NCBI GenBank assembly: GCA_003260025.2
Contig: QFZU02000024.1
Span: 1-64,000 of the forward strand
Origin: Microbispora triticiradicis
GTDB taxonomy: Bacteria > Actinomycetota > Actinomycetes > Streptosporangiales > Streptosporangiaceae
Length of the DNA stretch: 64,000 nucleotides
Direction of reading: 5' to 3'
This document shows, in pieces, positions 49,096 to 56,959 of this stretch. The notes under the pieces are model-generated. The model did not search any database, was not told the origin of the DNA, and saw nothing but the letters and a program-made list of their open reading frames with translations. Within the stretch, counting starts at the first letter, position 1. The number at the start of each line of letters is the position of its first letter. The position numbers were made by a program, and so were the translations under genes.

Positions 49096-49818
49096 TCAGG
49101 CGGGCATCAGCCGCAGGCAGAGCAGCGCGATCACCACGATCGACAGGGCCGGGCCGAGGAACTGCTTCTCGAACGCCCTGCCGGTCTTGATTCCGATGTC
49201 GAACGGCAGGAGCCAGCGCCCCTTGATCGGCCATAAGACGGGACAGCCGCGCTCGGTCAGGCAGTCGCCGATGACATGCACGAGGCAGCCGACCCCGATG
49301 GCGATCCCCAGCCAGGAGTAGGTGACCCCGAGCGTCATGAACGTCAGGAACAGCGCGGCGGTCATCCCGACGTTCACCACCGCGGAGGTGAGCGTCTTGC
49401 CGGGCACGCCGAGCCCCACGGCGCGCAGCGCCAGGCCGATCATCAGGACGACCAGGATGTCGCGGCCCACCGCGTAGCGGTCGCCGAGCAGGTGCGCGCC
49501 CACCCCGGTCACGACGCTGAACAGCAACGAGTGCGTCGCGTGCCGGTGCCCGCCGCTCACGAAGTTGACGCCCTTGCTCAGCAGGTAGGTCGCCGGGCCG
49601 AACGTCTGGGCGATCGTGGCGCTCGGATGGTCGAGGTCGGGCAGCATGGCCGCGCCCGCGCAGACCACGGCCCCCGCGACGAGTTCCGGCGGGGTGAGGA
49701 TCGGGCCCGTCAGCGTCGCCAGTTCCGCATGGCCCACCGCGCCCGGCAGCGCCACCAGGGCCGGCGCGACCGCGAGCCACACCGCCGCCCCGCTGAGGGC
49801 GTGCGAGTGCCCCATCAT
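49096..49818 (-). CDS. Membrane-bound metal-dependent hydrolase family (DUF457/YdjM-like)
   Basis: About 240 residues with several transmembrane helices. It has the family pattern GHSHALSGAAVW at the start, MLPDLDHPSATIAQ near residue 65, GHRHATHSLLFS near 93 and VHVIGDCLTERGCPVLWPI near 200. These His/Asp clusters resemble a phospholipase-C-like metal site in the YdjM group. The biochemical role is unknown. Two adjacent ATG codons (49818, 49815) could start it. Confidence 0.83.
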   Translation of the reverse strand: MMGHSHALSGAAVWLAVAPALVALPGAVGHAELATLTGPILTPPELVAGAVVCAGAAMLPDLDHPSATIAQTFGPATYLLSKGVNFVSGGHRHATHSLLFSVVTGVGAHLLGDRYAVGRDILVVLMIGLALRAVGLGVPGKTLTSAVVNVGMTAALFLTFMTLGVTYSWLGIAIGVGCLVHVIGDCLTERGCPVLWPIKGRWLLPFDIGIKTGRAFEKQFLGPALSIVVIALLCLRLMPA

Positions 49819-50033
49819 GTCAAGATCACGCCTTGAGACTGTACGGCAAAGCACCGACAAAATCCGCGAAGCGCCCACGAGGCCGGACCTGTGTCGGGCT
49901 CGCGTCATCGGCGCCGCGGCAGTCCCGGAGTCGAAGAACGCGGCCTAGCGGGCCGCCACGTGCTCATCACCACCCTGGCCCCCCACCGCCGCCGCACCGC
50001 CGGAGCGGCCCTGCACCGGCCCGGGCGGCCGCG

Positions 50034-50340
50034 GTGATCGGCCTCGAAGGCGCCTCCCGCGCCGTCACCGACCACCTCGCCGAGCACTTGCCCCCCGACT
50101 GCAAATGCTCGAAGACGAGCTCGGCCCCTGCACCCCGGCCGGCGCCAACCCAATGCCGCAGCTGATCTCGTGGTTCGCGCTCGACGCCGCCCACCTCCCG
50201 GTGGAGGACTGGCCGTGGATCATGGTCGTCGGGCGCGAGACACCGGCCCTCACCATGGTCGAGTCCATCCCCGAGGGCGACGCCTACGACGTCACCTACA
50301 ACGTCCGCGCCTACGCCTACGTCCGAAGGGTCTTGATAAG
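50034..50340 (+). pseudogene. Remnant resembling a phage structural gene, frameshifted
   Basis: Two frames read as one protein if the C run at 50091-50096 is lengthened by one. The first part (VIGLEGASRAVTDHLAEHL, GTG start at 50034) leads into the second (PRLQMLEDELG, WFALDAAHLPVEDWPWIMVVGRE, AYDVTYNVRAYAYVR). The second part is well formed and resembles small actinophage head-tail completion or tail-associated proteins. After about 50330 the frame becomes noise-like. No intact phage genes surround it. The frame break may be real decay or a homopolymer error. Confidence 0.45.
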
Positions 50341-50523
50341 CGACACCCCCGCTTGCCAGCTCACCCGCAGGACAAGCCGACACCCTGCGACGCGATCGGC
50401 AAGGCGATTGTCTCCGCCACAGGTCGTACGCGCACGGCCACCCTCCCGGAACGCTGCCCGTGATCCCCGCACAGCGTGACCGACTAAGCCGGCGCGAGTT
50501 CGCGGCCCGGTGCGGGGAAGCGG

Positions 50524-50799
50524 TTGTACGGTTCCCTGGCCGCCGCGGTGTTGCCGCTGTACATCCTGCACCAGCCGATCGTCGTCGCCGTCGCGTACGG
50601 CGTGGTCCGCTGGGACGCGCCGATCGGGGTCAAGTACCTCGCGATCGTCGGAGCCTCGCTCATCCTGACCGTCATCGCGTACGACCTGCTGGTGCGCCGC
50701 ACGCGACCGACCCGCTTCCTGTTCAGCATGCGCGGCCGGCCTGCTCCGCAAAAGGTTCGAACTCGGTCCTGGGCAGCGATTCAGAGAGGCGAGCTCTGA
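50524..50799 (+). pseudogene. C-terminal fragment of an acyltransferase 3-type membrane protein
   Basis: The frame encodes AAAVLPLYILHQPIVVAVAYGVVRWD, then KYLAIVGASLILTVIAYDLLVRRTRPTRFLFSM, the last two helices and tail of acyltransferase-3 proteins with the usual YILHQP motif. The other roughly 300 N-terminal residues are missing, and nothing similar lies upstream. It is a truncated remnant next to the phage-like fragment. Confidence 0.6.
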
Positions 50800-50845
50800 T
50801 TCGCCGACCGGACCGCGTTCGAAGTCCCGGTGTCCCCGTTCCTCT

Positions 50846-50879
50846 CCCCACCGGATGCCGACGCCGGCGTCCGGTGGGG
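50846..50879. terminator. Hairpin terminator for the CU044_5270 gene
   Basis: Ten-base perfect arms CCCCACCGGA and TCCGGTGGGG with a 14-base G/C-rich centre, 31 bases beyond the stop of the minus-strand operon at 50911. Confidence 0.65.
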
Positions 50880-50910
50880 CCCCTGTCAGAGGAGTCCGAT
50901 CATCCGGCCG

Positions 50911-52047
50911 TTACGGCTTGACCGGCTTGTCGTCCGTCCACGCGGCCTTGGTGATCGCGTTCCAGTTGACGACGGTGCCCGGCTTCGCCCCCGCCCACTG
51001 GCCGCCGGCGTGGACGGCCACGATCTGATCGGTCAGCAGGACGCCGGTCTGCGGGTCGACGATGATCTGCCGCTCGTACTGGCCGTTGGGCCAGTTCTCC
51101 GCCCTGCCGATGCCCTGGCCCTTGCGGCCGAGGGCGTCGGTCACCTCGCCCAGGGACCGCACGCCGTCCAGACCGGCGAGCACCTGGTAGGCCGCGGCCC
51201 GGACGGCCGGCTTGACGGGCATGCTGCTCAGCAGGCCAGAGGTCACCTGGAAGAGCCAGGCGTCCGCGTCCTGCGGGTCGTTGGATTCGGTGCCGTGACC
51301 GGCGTACCCCTGCAGCAGGCGCGCCTTCAGCGCCGCCGCGGTGGTGGGCAGCGTCTGGAGTTCGGCGAACGACACGTTCTTCCCGGCCAGGTCGGCGACC
51401 TTGTCACCGACGTTGATCGGGTTGCCGAAGGGCTTTCCGGCCTTGGAGTCGATCACCCTCTTGCCGGTGGCGCCCCTCTTCGCCCCCTTCACCGACCACG
51501 TGGTCGGCGAGCCGTCCCGCTTCCAGGCGGCCTCCGAGCCGGGGGCGGGCTTGGTGCCCAGGTTCTGCGAGATCCACCAGCTGTCGACCTTCGGCGAACG
51601 GGCGATCCATGTCTCGCTGCGGCCCAGGCTGTTCACCGTGTAGCGCACCTTGGTGCCCACGATGTCGGCGTTGCCGCTCGTGCTCTCGACGTACCAGTAC
51701 GCGCCGCTGCCCGCCTTGGCCTTCAGCGACGACTCGGCCGCGACCAGGAGGACCTGCTTCGCGGAAAGCTTGACGGCGGCGGGCTGGGCGCCCTGGGCGA
51801 CGGCCGGCGCGCTCGGCGCCGACGTCGTGCCACCGGTCGCGGTGATCCCGACGGCGACGGCGGTCGCCGCCGCGACGCCAACCAGGCCGAGACCCCACAC
51901 GGGCTTGGCGATCTTCCTGGCGCGGGCCGGCTTGGCCGGCCTGAACTGCGCCATGGCGTGGGTGAGCTCGGCGGCCCTGGTGCCCTCGTCCACCGGGGTG
52001 TCGAGGTGAGCCGGGCGCGCCTTCCGCAGCTGCTCCATCGGGTTCAT
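50911..52047 (-). CDS. CU044_5270-type membrane-anchored protein, putative anti-sigma partner
   Basis: About 378 residues. An N-terminal cytoplasmic part (MEQLRKARPAHLDTPVDEGTRAAELTHAM) is followed by one transmembrane helix near residues 50-75 (WGLGLVGVAAATAVAVGITA) and a large extracellular domain. This layout is typical of the CU044_5270 family, encoded next to ECF sigma factors in actinomycetes. The ATG at 52047 has AGGAG five bases upstream and overlaps the sigma-factor stop by four bases, so both are co-translated. Anti-sigma activity is an inference from position. Confidence 0.85.
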   Translation of the reverse strand: MNPMEQLRKARPAHLDTPVDEGTRAAELTHAMAQFRPAKPARARKIAKPVWGLGLVGVAAATAVAVGITATGGTTSAPSAPAVAQGAQPAAVKLSAKQVLLVAAESSLKAKAGSGAYWYVESTSGNADIVGTKVRYTVNSLGRSETWIARSPKVDSWWISQNLGTKPAPGSEAAWKRDGSPTTWSVKGAKRGATGKRVIDSKAGKPFGNPINVGDKVADLAGKNVSFAELQTLPTTAAALKARLLQGYAGHGTESNDPQDADAWLFQVTSGLLSSMPVKPAVRAAAYQVLAGLDGVRSLGEVTDALGRKGQGIGRAENWPNGQYERQIIVDPQTGVLLTDQIVAVHAGGQWAGAKPGTVVNWNAITKAAWTDDKPVKP

Positions 52048-52571
52048 GACCACTCCTCACTGAGATTGCGCACTCGGGACTGGGAGCGGGCCACCGGGGC
52101 CGTCCTCATCGCCTGGACCAGCCGCTTGCGGGCACGGTGCAGGCGTACACGGAAGGCCGCCGGTGAACAGCCGATGACACGTGCCGCGTCGCGGGGTGTG
52201 AGCCCCTGCCAGGCCACGAGAATCAGGAGCTCTCGCTCCTCCTGGGTCAGAGAGGCCAGCGCGTTGACGACGGCCAGCCGCTCGGCCACCCGCTCGGCGT
52301 GGTCCTCTTCGGTCCAGGCCCGCAGCTCGGCGGCGAGCGACTCACGCCTGATCTCGGCGCGGATGTTGTCACGCAGCACGTTGCGGGCGACGCCGAGCAG
52401 CCACGGCAGCGCGGGGTCGGGCACGTCGTCGAATCGCCGCCAGGCGATCGCGAACGTCTCGCTCACCACCTCGTCCGCGACTTGCCGGCCCGCTTGGCTG
52501 ACCACGTAGGCCCATACTCGCTGGCGGCACTCGTCATACATGGTGGTGAACTGTTGAGAATCGTCCGTCAC
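52044..52571 (-). CDS. ECF RNA polymerase sigma factor
   Basis: A 175-residue sigma-70 family extracytoplasmic-function factor. Region 2 is at about residues 10-75 (DECRQRVWAYVVSQAGRQVADEVVSETFAIAWRRFDDVP, with LPWLLGVARNVLRD). Region 4 is at about 105-155 (SLTQEERELLILVAWQGLTPRDAARVIGCSPAAFRVRLHRARKRL). The short linker has no extra domain. It is paired with the membrane protein at 50911, which probably holds it inactive until a signal arrives. Confidence 0.93.
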   Translation of the reverse strand: MTDDSQQFTTMYDECRQRVWAYVVSQAGRQVADEVVSETFAIAWRRFDDVPDPALPWLLGVARNVLRDNIRAEIRRESLAAELRAWTEEDHAERVAERLAVVNALASLTQEERELLILVAWQGLTPRDAARVIGCSPAAFRVRLHRARKRLVQAMRTAPVARSQSRVRNLSEEWS

Positions 52572-52776
52572 CGCCTGCCCCCTTCGTCCCGGTGTTTGTT
52601 CCGACAGGAGGAAGTGGGCCGAGACCCCTAAGTGTTACAAACAACTCCAAAAAAGGTTTTTGGCCCGACCGACTGAGTTCCTCCCGACCTGGGCATCCCT
52701 GCCGCCGGACGCGACCATCAGAGTGGCCACGATCGCTGAGTGTGCGGACGCGGGCCGTCCGGCGACGTGGGCCCAG

Positions 52777-53196
52777 TCACTGACGCGCACCGATCGCGTC
52801 CGCCTGGTCCTCCTCGACCTCCTGCTGGGCCTCACCGGCATCGCCTTCAGGGGCGATCAGGGCCAGCACACGGGCCGTGGCTTCGGCATCCAGCCGGGCC
52901 GCGATCTTCGCGAACCAGGTCTCCTCGGCGTTGTGCAGCGCCGACCGCACGATCCGGGTGATGCGCCCAGACGTGGGCGGCTCGATCCGCTCAGTCCGGC
53001 ACTGCTTGAGCAACTCCTCGCGAACCCGGTCCGACTGCCGCTCGGCGTGCGCGACGTTGACCGCCAGCCAGTCGATCAGCTTGTCAGCGTCGGCGACCGA
53101 GCACTCCCGAAAACCGAGATGATCGCGGATCTCGCGGCAGTTGACCAGGTCGGCCTCGTCGCTGAGCACCGTCCAGTGGTCGACCAGTTCATCCAT
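52777..53196 (-). pseudogene. Fragment of a Tn3-family transposase N-terminal (DUF4158) domain
   Basis: The translation DELVDHWTVLSDEADLV followed by CREIRDHLGFRECSVADADKLIDWLA, then REELLKQCRTERIEPP and RIVRSALHNAEETWF, matches pieces of the DUF4158 domain that opens Tn3-family transposases. The middle of that domain is missing, the catalytic DDE part is absent, and the C-terminal end drifts off. It is therefore a decayed piece of a transposon. No 38-bp Tn3 terminal repeats were recognised. Confidence 0.55.
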
Positions 53197-53219
53197 GCCT
53201 AACGGCGGACGCTCCACAT

Positions 53220-53530
53220 CTATGGATCCGCCCGAAGCGGCAGGGACCAGTAAGTCCCGGCGTGAGCCGTCGTGGGACCTGGGCCTGCGCCTGGCCAAGG
53301 AGATCGGCTTCACCGCGTTCGAGGCCGGTGGCACGTATTACTTCGGTAAGCCGTCGTGGCTGGCGGGCCGCGTCCCCCAGGTGAAGATCGCCTGGTCGGT
53401 CACGACCGGGCACGAGCACCTGACGGCCGTGCCGTCCCTGCGAGACAACGACGACGACAAGCAGGTCACCGGGACGCTGCGGCCGACCACCGTCAGTGAC
53501 GACGTACCCGTCGGCGCTGTCATCGATCTC
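53220..53530 (+). pseudogene. Fragment resembling a phage minor tail protein
   Basis: The plus strand reads REPSWDLGLRLAKEIGFTAFEAGGTYYFGKPSWL, then a stretch rich in charged residues. The WD-LGLRLAKE-GF--FE-GGT-YFGKPSWL pattern is reminiscent of late-control/XkdQ-like tail proteins of actinophages. There is no start or proper end, and no other tail genes follow. It opposes the Tn3 fragment and overlaps its N-terminal frame slightly. Confidence 0.4.
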
Positions 53531-53549
53531 CTCCACCACCACCGGCTGA

Positions 53550-53830
53550 TCGTCTCGACCATCGTGATCGTCCCGATGTACGCCACGCTCCTCGCCGGGG
53601 CCGAGCCGGATGCGCAGGCACCGCAGCGGGTGCCCGTCGGCGACGTAGGCCCGCACGTCGTCGGTGGGCGGCAGGTGCCCGGCCTGGTCGCGGCCCAGGA
53701 CGCGGCAGATGCTCATGATGGTGCGGTCGCCGACCACCAGCCAGCGGGTGCCCGGGCCGAGGTTGAGGCACAGCCGCCGCCGGGACCCCAGCCGATCCGG
53801 GCCGAAAGGGTGCGGGATCGTCCCGCTCCA
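53550..53830 (-). pseudogene. Unrecognised minus-strand gene remnant
   Basis: The minus strand reads GSRRRLCLNLGPGTRWLVVG, then DRTIMSICRVLGRDQAGHLPPTDDVRAYVADGHPLRCLRIRLG (cited as DDVRAYVADGHPLRCLRIRLG). This looks protein-like, but the frame has no plausible start and degenerates after GPGEERG. I do not recognise the family. It adds to the cluster of broken genes between 52.7 and 53.9 kb. Confidence 0.35.
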
Positions 53831-53969
53831 AGAGCACCCCCCAGCCCTCCCAGAGCAGAACGATCCCGCCTGTGGCAGATAACGCTACGGTCTCGGCCGG
53901 TGTTCCCCGCAACCGGAAAAAGTTCCGGGTGAGCTACATCACTCTTCCCCGCTCGCGCCAGGAGAACAA

Positions 53970-53996
53970 TCTCGATATATCTTTGAGGCATCGAGA
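53970..53996. promoter_or_regulatory. Operator-like inverted repeat before the PadR gene
   Basis: TCTCGAT (53970-53976) and ATCGAGA (53990-53996) are seven-base inverted arms 13 bases apart, and GATATATC (53974-53981) is an eight-base palindrome inside. They lie 26 bases upstream of the PadR-type ATG. This fits autoregulation by PadR. Confidence 0.55.
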
Positions 53997-54021
53997 ACGG
54001 ATCGGAAAGAAGGGACACGCG

Positions 54022-54789
54022 ATGAGCCAGGCACACACGTTCGGCGGGCCCTGGGCCGGCCACGACCCCCGGGACGCCCGGGACGCGCTCCGCGACGAGA
54101 TGCGCCGCCACCTGCGGCGCGCCCTGCGCCGGGCGTACGCGAACATGAAAGAGGCGGCCATGTGGCACCAGGAGCATCAGGAGACCGGTCCGCACGAGCA
54201 CCGGCACAGGGGCGGCATGCGGGGGCGCGGCCCGTGGGGCGGTTTCGGTCCGGGCGGCCCGGGCGGCCCGTTCGGGCCGTGGGCGGGCGGGAACTTCCCG
54301 TTCGGCGGCCGGGGTTTCGGGCGGCCCCGCAAGGCCAAGCGGGGTGACGTGCGCGCGGCGATCCTCGCCCTGCTCGCGGAGGAGCCGCGCAACGGCTATC
54401 AGATCATCCAGGAGATCGCCGAGCGCAGCCAGGGCGGCTGGAAGCCCAGCCCGGGCGCGGTGTACCCCGCGCTCCAGCAGCTCAGCGACGAGGGCCTGGT
54501 CCGTGCCGAGGAGACCGACGGGCGCAAGACGTTCCAGCTCACCGAGGCCGGCCGGGAGTACGTCGCGCAGCACGAGTCCGAGGTGCGCGCTCCCTGGGAG
54601 GAGATGACGCCGGACATCGGGGACGACGTCCACGAGCTGTTCGGCCTGTCCCGGCAGGCGGCGTCGGCGCTGTTCCAGATCGCCCAGTCGGGCAGCGACG
54701 GGCAGATCAGGCAGGCGAGGCAGGTCCTGACGGAGACCCGGCGGCAGCTCTACCGGATCCTCGCCGACGGCGACCCCGCCGAGGAGTGA
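54022..54789 (+). CDS. PadR family transcriptional regulator with long N-terminal extension
   Basis: A 255-residue protein. The C-terminal part (from about residue 105) is a PadR winged helix: KRGDVRAAILALLAEEPRNGYQIIQEI, PSPGAVYPALQQLSDEGLV, and KTFQLTEAGREYV. The N-terminal third is unusual: a charged helix (RDEMRRHLRRALRRAYANMKEAAMWHQEHQ), then a Gly/Pro/Phe-rich linker. The ATG at 54022 follows AAGAAGGGA. It is coupled to the DUF1707 protein downstream. PadR/DUF1707 pairs are common in actinomycetes. Confidence 0.9.
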   Translation: MSQAHTFGGPWAGHDPRDARDALRDEMRRHLRRALRRAYANMKEAAMWHQEHQETGPHEHRHRGGMRGRGPWGGFGPGGPGGPFGPWAGGNFPFGGRGFGRPRKAKRGDVRAAILALLAEEPRNGYQIIQEIAERSQGGWKPSPGAVYPALQQLSDEGLVRAEETDGRKTFQLTEAGREYVAQHESEVRAPWEEMTPDIGDDVHELFGLSRQAASALFQIAQSGSDGQIRQARQVLTETRRQLYRILADGDPAEE

Positions 54790-54791
54790 CC

Positions 54792-55430
54792 ATGGCATTC
54801 CCCGACGACACCGGCGGCGGGTATGGCGACGGGGCCGGCCGGCCCCCCGCCGGCGCCCTGCGCATCGGCGACAGGGAGCGCGACGAGGTGATGCGGGTCC
54901 TGCACGACGCGTTCGCGCAGGGCCGCATCACCCGCGAGGAACTGGACGAGCGCCTCGACGCCACCCTCGCCGCCCGTACGGAGGAGGACCTGCGGCGGGT
55001 GACCGCCGACCTCCTCCCCGACGTCCGGGCCGACTTCCGGCCCGGCTTCCGGGCTGCGGCTCCCCTGCCCGGATCGCCGTACCCCGGGCATCACCACCAC
55101 CGCCACGGCTTCCCCGCGGCCTGGGGGCCGTACGGCGCGGCCCGGGGACCGTACGCGACGGCCTGGGGGCGGCCGCCGTACACGGCGCCTTGGGGGGCGG
55201 CGTGGGGCGCGCCCCGGGGGGCCCACTGGGCGGGCGCGAGGCGCGCGAGGGGCGGGCCACCGGTCCTGCCGCTCGTCGCCGCGGTGGTCCTCGTGGTCGC
55301 GTTCGTCTCCGGGTTCGCCTGGCCGCTGTTCCTGGTCGCCAAGCTGCTGTTCCTGGCCTGGCTGGTGACGACGGTCCTGGGCCTCGCCCGGCACCGGCAT
55401 CGGCCGCGCCGCTCGCGAATTGGGCCTTGA
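54792..55430 (+). CDS. DUF1707 (SHOCT-like) domain membrane protein
   Basis: A 212-residue protein. The DUF1707 domain is at about residues 22-75 (LRIGDRERDEVMRVLHDAFAQGRITREELDERLDATLAARTEEDLRRVTADL, cited as RIGDRERDEVMRVLHDAF). A Gly/Pro/Trp/Tyr-rich low-complexity linker follows, with repeats such as GPYGAARGPYATAWG. Two closely spaced C-terminal transmembrane helices end with a basic tail. The ATG at 54792 has GAGGAG five bases upstream and lies two bases past the PadR stop. The role of DUF1707 is unknown; the pairing suggests the membrane effector of the regulator. Confidence 0.88.
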   Translation: MAFPDDTGGGYGDGAGRPPAGALRIGDRERDEVMRVLHDAFAQGRITREELDERLDATLAARTEEDLRRVTADLLPDVRADFRPGFRAAAPLPGSPYPGHHHHRHGFPAAWGPYGAARGPYATAWGRPPYTAPWGAAWGAPRGAHWAGARRARGGPPVLPLVAAVVLVVAFVSGFAWPLFLVAKLLFLAWLVTTVLGLARHRHRPRRSRIGP

Positions 55431-55510
55431 CCCGGCATCGGCGGAGGCCAACGATCGACATGTCGCCCTCGGGGGAGAGTTTGCGGCCACCCCGATGAAC
55501 GGAGGGTGAT

Positions 55511-55639
55511 ATGCAGGCAGCCGAGCCGGAACCCGAGGTGGTGCCGCAGACCGAGCGAACGGCGGGGACGAGGCAGATCAGGATCAGGTTGCTGGACGCC
55601 GCGGAGACGAGCGCCTGCAGCAACTCGACGGGGAACTGA
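55511..55639 (+). CDS. Short 42-residue peptide gene, possible RiPP-like precursor
   Basis: MQAAEPEPEVVPQTERTAGT begins a 42-residue peptide that ends ETSACSNSTGN. The GGAGG is five bases before the ATG, and nearly all third codon positions are G or C, so it looks genuinely coded. It has an acidic, Pro-rich leader-like front, a basic IRIR segment, then a Ser/Thr-rich tail with one Cys. The tail weakly recalls C-termini of lanthipeptide precursors such as the FxLD group, but the FxLD motif is absent and no lanthipeptide synthetase is adjacent. I do not recognise a family. It precedes a DUF6879 gene. Confidence 0.55.
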   Translation: MQAAEPEPEVVPQTERTAGTRQIRIRLLDAAETSACSNSTGN

Positions 55640-55743
55640 CACGCGCCACACGTCCGCGGAAGATCGACGCGCGCCACGTTCCTCGATCCGGGCCGGGGCC
55701 GGGCGCGCTCCGACCACTATTCGGCTTCGGCCGAGGAGGCCCC

Positions 55744-56373
55744 ATGCCCGGAGAAGCGTTCGAGCACGTCAGAAAGGTCGCGGGAGAAGTCCTCCACGCG
55801 GCGGAGTACCGGACCGAGCTCTACGAGCACCTACGCGAGGTGGAGGGCGTGGTGTGGAAGCTGGAACGCGCCCAGCACTTCCACGAGCCCGACACGCCGA
55901 GCTGGGTCGCCATGGTGAGCGGAGACTGGGACCGGGCACTCGCGCTGATGGGCGAGATGCGCTTCGCCGACGACCTCCCGCCCAGGGCGGAGCTACGCCG
56001 CCTGCGGATCGTGGAGACGCCGCCGACGCCGTACCTGCAATGGGAGATCGTCCTGCTCGCGGCCCGCACCCGGGCGGGTGAGCGGGCGAGGGCGCTGCAC
56101 GCCCGGTCGGTGCGGCACCTGGAGGACCGCGGACCCCTGCCCGAGCTGCTCATCCTCGGCCCGGGCCTGATGTACGAGGTCCTCTACGACGATATGGGGG
56201 CGCACGTGGGCGGCCGGCGGATCACCGACCCGGCCGTGATCGACGAGTGCGCCGAGATCATCGCCGAGCTGTACGCGGAGGCGGAGGACATGGTGGCCTT
56301 CCACGACCGTGAGGTGGCGCCCCTGCCGCCTCCCTCGCCCTGGCGCATCCTCTCCCACCCGGGCCACCCCTGA
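55744..56373 (+). CDS. DUF6879 family protein
   Basis: A 209-residue protein of the DUF6879 type, cytoplasmic, with no catalytic motif I can identify. Recognisable parts are VVWKLERAQHFHEPDTPSW near residue 38 and LLILGPGLMYEVLYDDMG near 140. In actinomycetes these genes are often near small regulators of the DUF397/XRE type or near peptide genes; their function is unknown. Here the 42-residue peptide gene is 104 bases upstream on the same strand. The ATG at 55744 follows GAGGAGG. Confidence 0.8.
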   Translation: MPGEAFEHVRKVAGEVLHAAEYRTELYEHLREVEGVVWKLERAQHFHEPDTPSWVAMVSGDWDRALALMGEMRFADDLPPRAELRRLRIVETPPTPYLQWEIVLLAARTRAGERARALHARSVRHLEDRGPLPELLILGPGLMYEVLYDDMGAHVGGRRITDPAVIDECAEIIAELYAEAEDMVAFHDREVAPLPPPSPWRILSHPGHP

Positions 56374-56404
56374 GACTCGCCCGTTCCGGCCGGCGGGACA
56401 GGGC

Positions 56405-56848
56405 TCAGGCCCCGTCCCGCTGGTGCTCCTCCAGCACCGTGCGCAGGATGGCGAGCGTCCCGGCGGTCCGTGCGAGGTCGGCGGCCGGGACGGCGGCGGT
56501 GCGGGCGGCCAGCTCGGCCTCAAAGGTCGGGCGGGCCGCGGCCAGGAGCCGGGACCCCTCCGGCGTGAGGCTGAGGACGGAGGACCGCCGGTCCTCCGGA
56601 TGCGCCGCGCGCACGCACAGACCCGCGCTCTCGAGCCGGTCGACGGCCTTGCTCACGGCTCCGACGGTGATCCCCACCTCGCGCACGATGTCGAGCACCC
56701 GGCACCCGGGGCGGCCGTCGATGATCTGCAGGAACTCGAACTGACCCAGGCCGATGCCCTGCTCGGCGCGCAGCCGGTCGCTCACCGCGTTGTACAGGCG
56801 GGTCTCGACGCGGACGAGATCGGTGAACAGGCGAGTGATGTCCGTCAC
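56405..56848 (-). CDS. MarR family transcriptional regulator
   Basis: A 147-residue MarR-type dimeric winged-helix protein. The core runs VRVETRLYNAVSDRLRAEQGIGLGQFEFLQII, LDIVREVGITVGAVSKAVDRLESAGLC (recognition helix) and DRRSSVLSLTPEGSRL (wing). The GTG at 56848 is chosen because two perfect palindromes lie at 56864 and 56911; a longer start at 56930 would put them in the coding region. It is divergent from an alpha/beta hydrolase that it probably represses. Confidence 0.87.
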   Translation of the reverse strand: MTDITRLFTDLVRVETRLYNAVSDRLRAEQGIGLGQFEFLQIIDGRPGCRVLDIVREVGITVGAVSKAVDRLESAGLCVRAAHPEDRRSSVLSLTPEGSRLLAAARPTFEAELAARTAAVPAADLARTAGTLAILRTVLEEHQRDGA

Positions 56849-56863
56849 ATCCGCCGATTCAAT

Positions 56864-56879
56864 TGATTCCAGGGAATCA
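56864..56879. promoter_or_regulatory. MarR operator 1
   Basis: TGATTCCAGGGAATCA is a perfect palindrome apart from the two central bases. It shares ATTCC-NN-GGAAT with the second site at 56911-56928, whose centre is 48 bases away. It lies 16 bases before the MarR start. Confidence 0.75.
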
Positions 56880-56910
56880 TCTTCTGCGGAATCGACTTGA
56901 GGACCACATG

Positions 56911-56928
56911 TGCATTCCACGGAATGCA
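56911..56928. promoter_or_regulatory. MarR operator 2
   Basis: TGCATTCCACGGAATGCA is a perfect palindrome with an AC centre, sharing ATTCC-NN-GGAAT with operator 1. It is 32 bases from the hydrolase ATG at 56960, so binding would block that gene. Confidence 0.75.
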
Positions 56929-56959
56929 TCCTCTCACCCCCGACATCATGGAGGTCCGG

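Noticed and set aside
50911-52571. Sigma factor operon as part of a mobile element because remnants flank it
   Set aside because: Both genes are intact, have normal codon bias and form a common chromosomal actinomycete pair. No integrase or terminal repeats were seen, so mobility is not supported.
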